From contig CBFGTV010000113.1 in NCBI GenBank assembly GCA_965652145.1, positions 1-7,028 of the forward strand: 7,028 nucleotides of DNA, in the 5' to 3' direction. Source of the stretch: CBFGTV01 sp965652145 (GTDB taxonomy: Bacteria; Bacillota; Clostridia; Peptostreptococcales; Natronincolaceae). A program made the position numbers and the translations under genes. The notes under the pieces are model-generated. The model did no database searches. It saw nothing but the letters and a program-made list of their open reading frames with translations, and was not told the DNA's origin. Of the stretch, positions 6,405 to 7,028 are shown piece after piece. Within the stretch, counting starts at the first letter, position 1; every line of letters begins with the position of its first letter.

Positions 6405-6433
6405 TATTTTATGATATGAAGGGAAATTGGGTG
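6405..6433 (-). promoter_or_regulatory. Sigma-K-like promoter for the dehydrogenase gene
   Basis: On the minus strand, CATAAAATA (6405-6413) fits the sigma-K -10 pattern CATANNNTA exactly. CACC (6430-6433), 16 bp upstream, fits the -35 mACm. Predicted transcription start is near 6397-6399, giving a leader of about 25 nt with the GGAGG inside it. The consensus is short, so chance occurrence is possible. I see no good sigma-A pair here. The rest of the 6373-6535 gap contains a lone TATAAT (6477-6482) toward the small gene without a good -35. Confidence 0.45.
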
Positions 6434-6535
6434 CATAACTTCTTTATTCACCGGATTATTCAGAGTACATGCACTTTATAATAACGGACTAATAATATAT
6501 GAGTAATTCCATCAACTAATAGAGGTGATCAGATC

Positions 6536-6712
6536 ATGATGAAAAATAATTTTTATTGTCCTGACGTATATTTACTATTAAAAAACCAATCCAATGAAAA
6601 GGTTCCAGTTTTATATAATCTAAATCCTTTTTCCTATCTATTACCCCAGATTGGCCCTAGACCTCCATATTACTGCAATCCCAGATGTGAACCATATTAT
6701 CCCATCATTTAG
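6536..6712 (+). CDS. Small Tyr/Pro/Cys-rich protein of unknown function (58 aa)
   Basis: This short gene begins MMKNNFYCPDVYLLL and ends PPYYCNPRCEPYYPII before TAG at 6710-6712. GAGGTGA (6522-6528) is 7 nt upstream of the ATG, good evidence that it is translated. I do not recognise a family. The composition is distinctive: eight Tyr, eight Pro and three Cys, with the C-terminal 20 residues carrying repeated PYY and C-x3-C patterns. There is no signal peptide or membrane segment. Small Tyr/Cys/Pro-rich proteins are common among spore coat and crust proteins of Bacilli and Clostridia, and the divergent neighbour has a sigma-K-like promoter, so a coat role is a reasonable guess but unproven. 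It could also be a metal-binding peptide. Confidence 0.7.
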   Translation: MMKNNFYCPDVYLLLKNQSNEKVPVLYNLNPFSYLLPQIGPRPPYYCNPRCEPYYPII

Positions 6713-6741
6713 CAAAGTATCTTGGGCACCATAATAAAAAA

Positions 6742-6823
6742 CTTCTAGCCATACAACTGGTCTTATCAGGTATCAACGAACCCGCCTTGGCACCTGATAA
6801 GGCCTAGCGTATTTGCATAAAAG
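6742..6823. repeat. Large inverted repeat with 13-bp perfect core
   Basis: The core arms GGTCTTATCAGGT (6759-6771) and ACCTGATAAGGCC (6792-6804) pair over 13 bases with one G-T, around a 20-nt loop. Outside the core the arms keep imperfect complementarity for about 18 more bases (from CTTCTAGCC at 6742 to GCATAAAAG ending 6823). On the plus strand no T-run follows, so it is not a standard terminator for the small gene. On the minus strand TTTTTTATTA follows, but no minus-strand gene is visible to its right. It may be an mRNA-stabilising hairpin, an interspersed palindromic element or a small structured RNA. Confidence 0.65.
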
Positions 6824-6853
6824 AAAAAAATCCCTTGTAATAATCCTTTGAAT

Positions 6854-6882
6854 TTGATAAAATACATAGAAATGAATATTAA
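6854..6882 (+). promoter_or_regulatory. Sigma-A-type promoter for the gene starting at 6992
   Basis: TTGATA (6854-6859) and TATTAA (6877-6882) are 17 bp apart. Transcription would start near 6889, immediately before the first leader hairpin, which supports the assignment. Confidence 0.5.
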
Positions 6883-6890
6883 AATACTAT

Positions 6891-6972
6891 TATCTAGCCA
6901 CCGGGTTAGATAAGTTAGTGTCTGAACACATTCCATTAGGTCTTAGAAGGAATGTTGCTCAGGCTTTTTTTT
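6891..6972 (+). promoter_or_regulatory. Structured 5' leader, candidate transcription attenuator or riboswitch
   Basis: Hairpin 1 (6891-6912) has a 9-bp stem TATCTAGCC/GGTTAGATA around loop ACCG. A terminator hairpin follows (6920-6972). A competing pairing is visible: TAAG (6911-6914) and TTAGTG (6915-6920) can pair with CTTA (6942-6945) and CATTAG (6934-6939). That would break both stems of the terminator and so act as an antiterminator. I do not recognise a known riboswitch class or a T-box sequence. The ligand or signal is unknown. Confidence 0.5.
6920..6972 (+). terminator. Intrinsic terminator inside the leader
   Basis: The lower stem is GTCTGA (6920-6925) with TCAGGC (6959-6964). The upper stem is ACATTCC (6928-6934) with GGAATGT (6949-6955). 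A small internal loop separates them and eight T residues follow (6965-6972). It ends only 19 nt before the ATG at 6992, with the AGGAGGA ribosome binding site in between, so it must act on this gene itself, not on an upstream one. Confidence 0.8.
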
Positions 6973-6991
6973 ATTAGGAGGAAGAGAAGAA

Positions 6992-7028
6992 ATGAGTACC
7001 TTAAAGGATTTTTCAAAATATGTAAGCT
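6992..7028 (+). CDS. Start of a gene, possibly a MATE-type efflux transporter (12 codons visible)
   Basis: ATG at 6992-6994 is followed by an open frame to the window edge reading MSTLKDFSKYVS. AGGAGGA (6976-6982) lies 9 nt upstream, so translation start is well supported. The N-terminus resembles the beginning of clostridial MATE-family multidrug exporters as I remember them, but twelve residues cannot prove this. Control by the attenuator-like leader would suit a drug- or metabolite-inducible exporter. Confidence 0.6.
   Translation, partial: MSTLKDFSKYVS

Noticed and set aside
6742..6823. Rho-independent terminator of the small Tyr/Pro/Cys-rich gene
   Set aside because: The stem is followed on the plus strand by A residues and not by a T-run, so it does not meet terminator criteria in that direction.
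6889..6991. T-box leader or mini-ykkC (guanidine-II) riboswitch
   Set aside because: There is no T-box sequence and no stem I specifier layout in only about 100 nt. The hairpin loop is ACCG instead of ACGR, and only one such hairpin is present.

Overview
The window looks like chromosomal DNA of a low-to-moderate G+C Gram-positive anaerobe, most likely an endospore-forming member of the Clostridia (Alkaliphilus/Natronincola-like is a guess). The grounds are strong GGAGG ribosome binding sites at nearly every gene, a lipobox lipoprotein, classic U-tailed intrinsic terminators, an oxygen-sensitive nitrogenase-family enzyme and a sigma-K-like promoter. There are no tRNA, rRNA, CRISPR or transposase signatures.

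Region 1 (1-4204, all minus strand) is the notable part. In transcription order it holds an AraC-family regulator, a lipoprotein of the siderophore/heme/cobalamin-binding class, a NifH-like Fe protein, a NifD/BchY-like component-1 subunit and, running off the left edge, the first 48 codons of a second component-1 subunit that follows by translational coupling (1-146). The visible cysteines fit a single shared [4Fe-4S] cluster: three in the first subunit with spacing 25 and 58, and one near residue 33 of the second. This resembles chlorophyllide-type reductases (BchXYZ) and not a P-cluster nitrogenase. The cysteine that would bind an active-site metal cofactor is not visible. The proposed reading is an uncharacterised two-component reductase acting on an imported compound, perhaps a tetrapyrrole or metallophore, under AraC control. 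A 55-bp imperfect inverted repeat overlies the lipoprotein promoter, and an intrinsic terminator separates the lipoprotein from the enzyme genes.

Region 2 (4205-5439) begins with a divergent intergenic segment carrying a near-consensus sigma-A promoter for a membrane-anchored NodB-fold polysaccharide deacetylase of the PgaB/IcaB kind. That gene ends at a 17-bp-arm bidirectional terminator shared with the convergent gene.

Region 3 (5440-7028) contains a short-chain dehydrogenase of the YghA/GSP39 type (minus strand) with a sigma-K-like promoter. Divergent from it is a 58-residue Tyr/Pro/Cys-rich small protein. A large inverted repeat follows, then a promoter and a roughly 100-nt leader with two hairpins, the second an intrinsic terminator. 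The leader precedes the first 12 codons of a gene that may encode a MATE-type transporter, so it looks like an attenuator or riboswitch-type control element.

Two start codons were moved inward from the longest open frame because of ribosome-binding-site spacing: the lipoprotein to 3283 and the first component-1 subunit to 1425.
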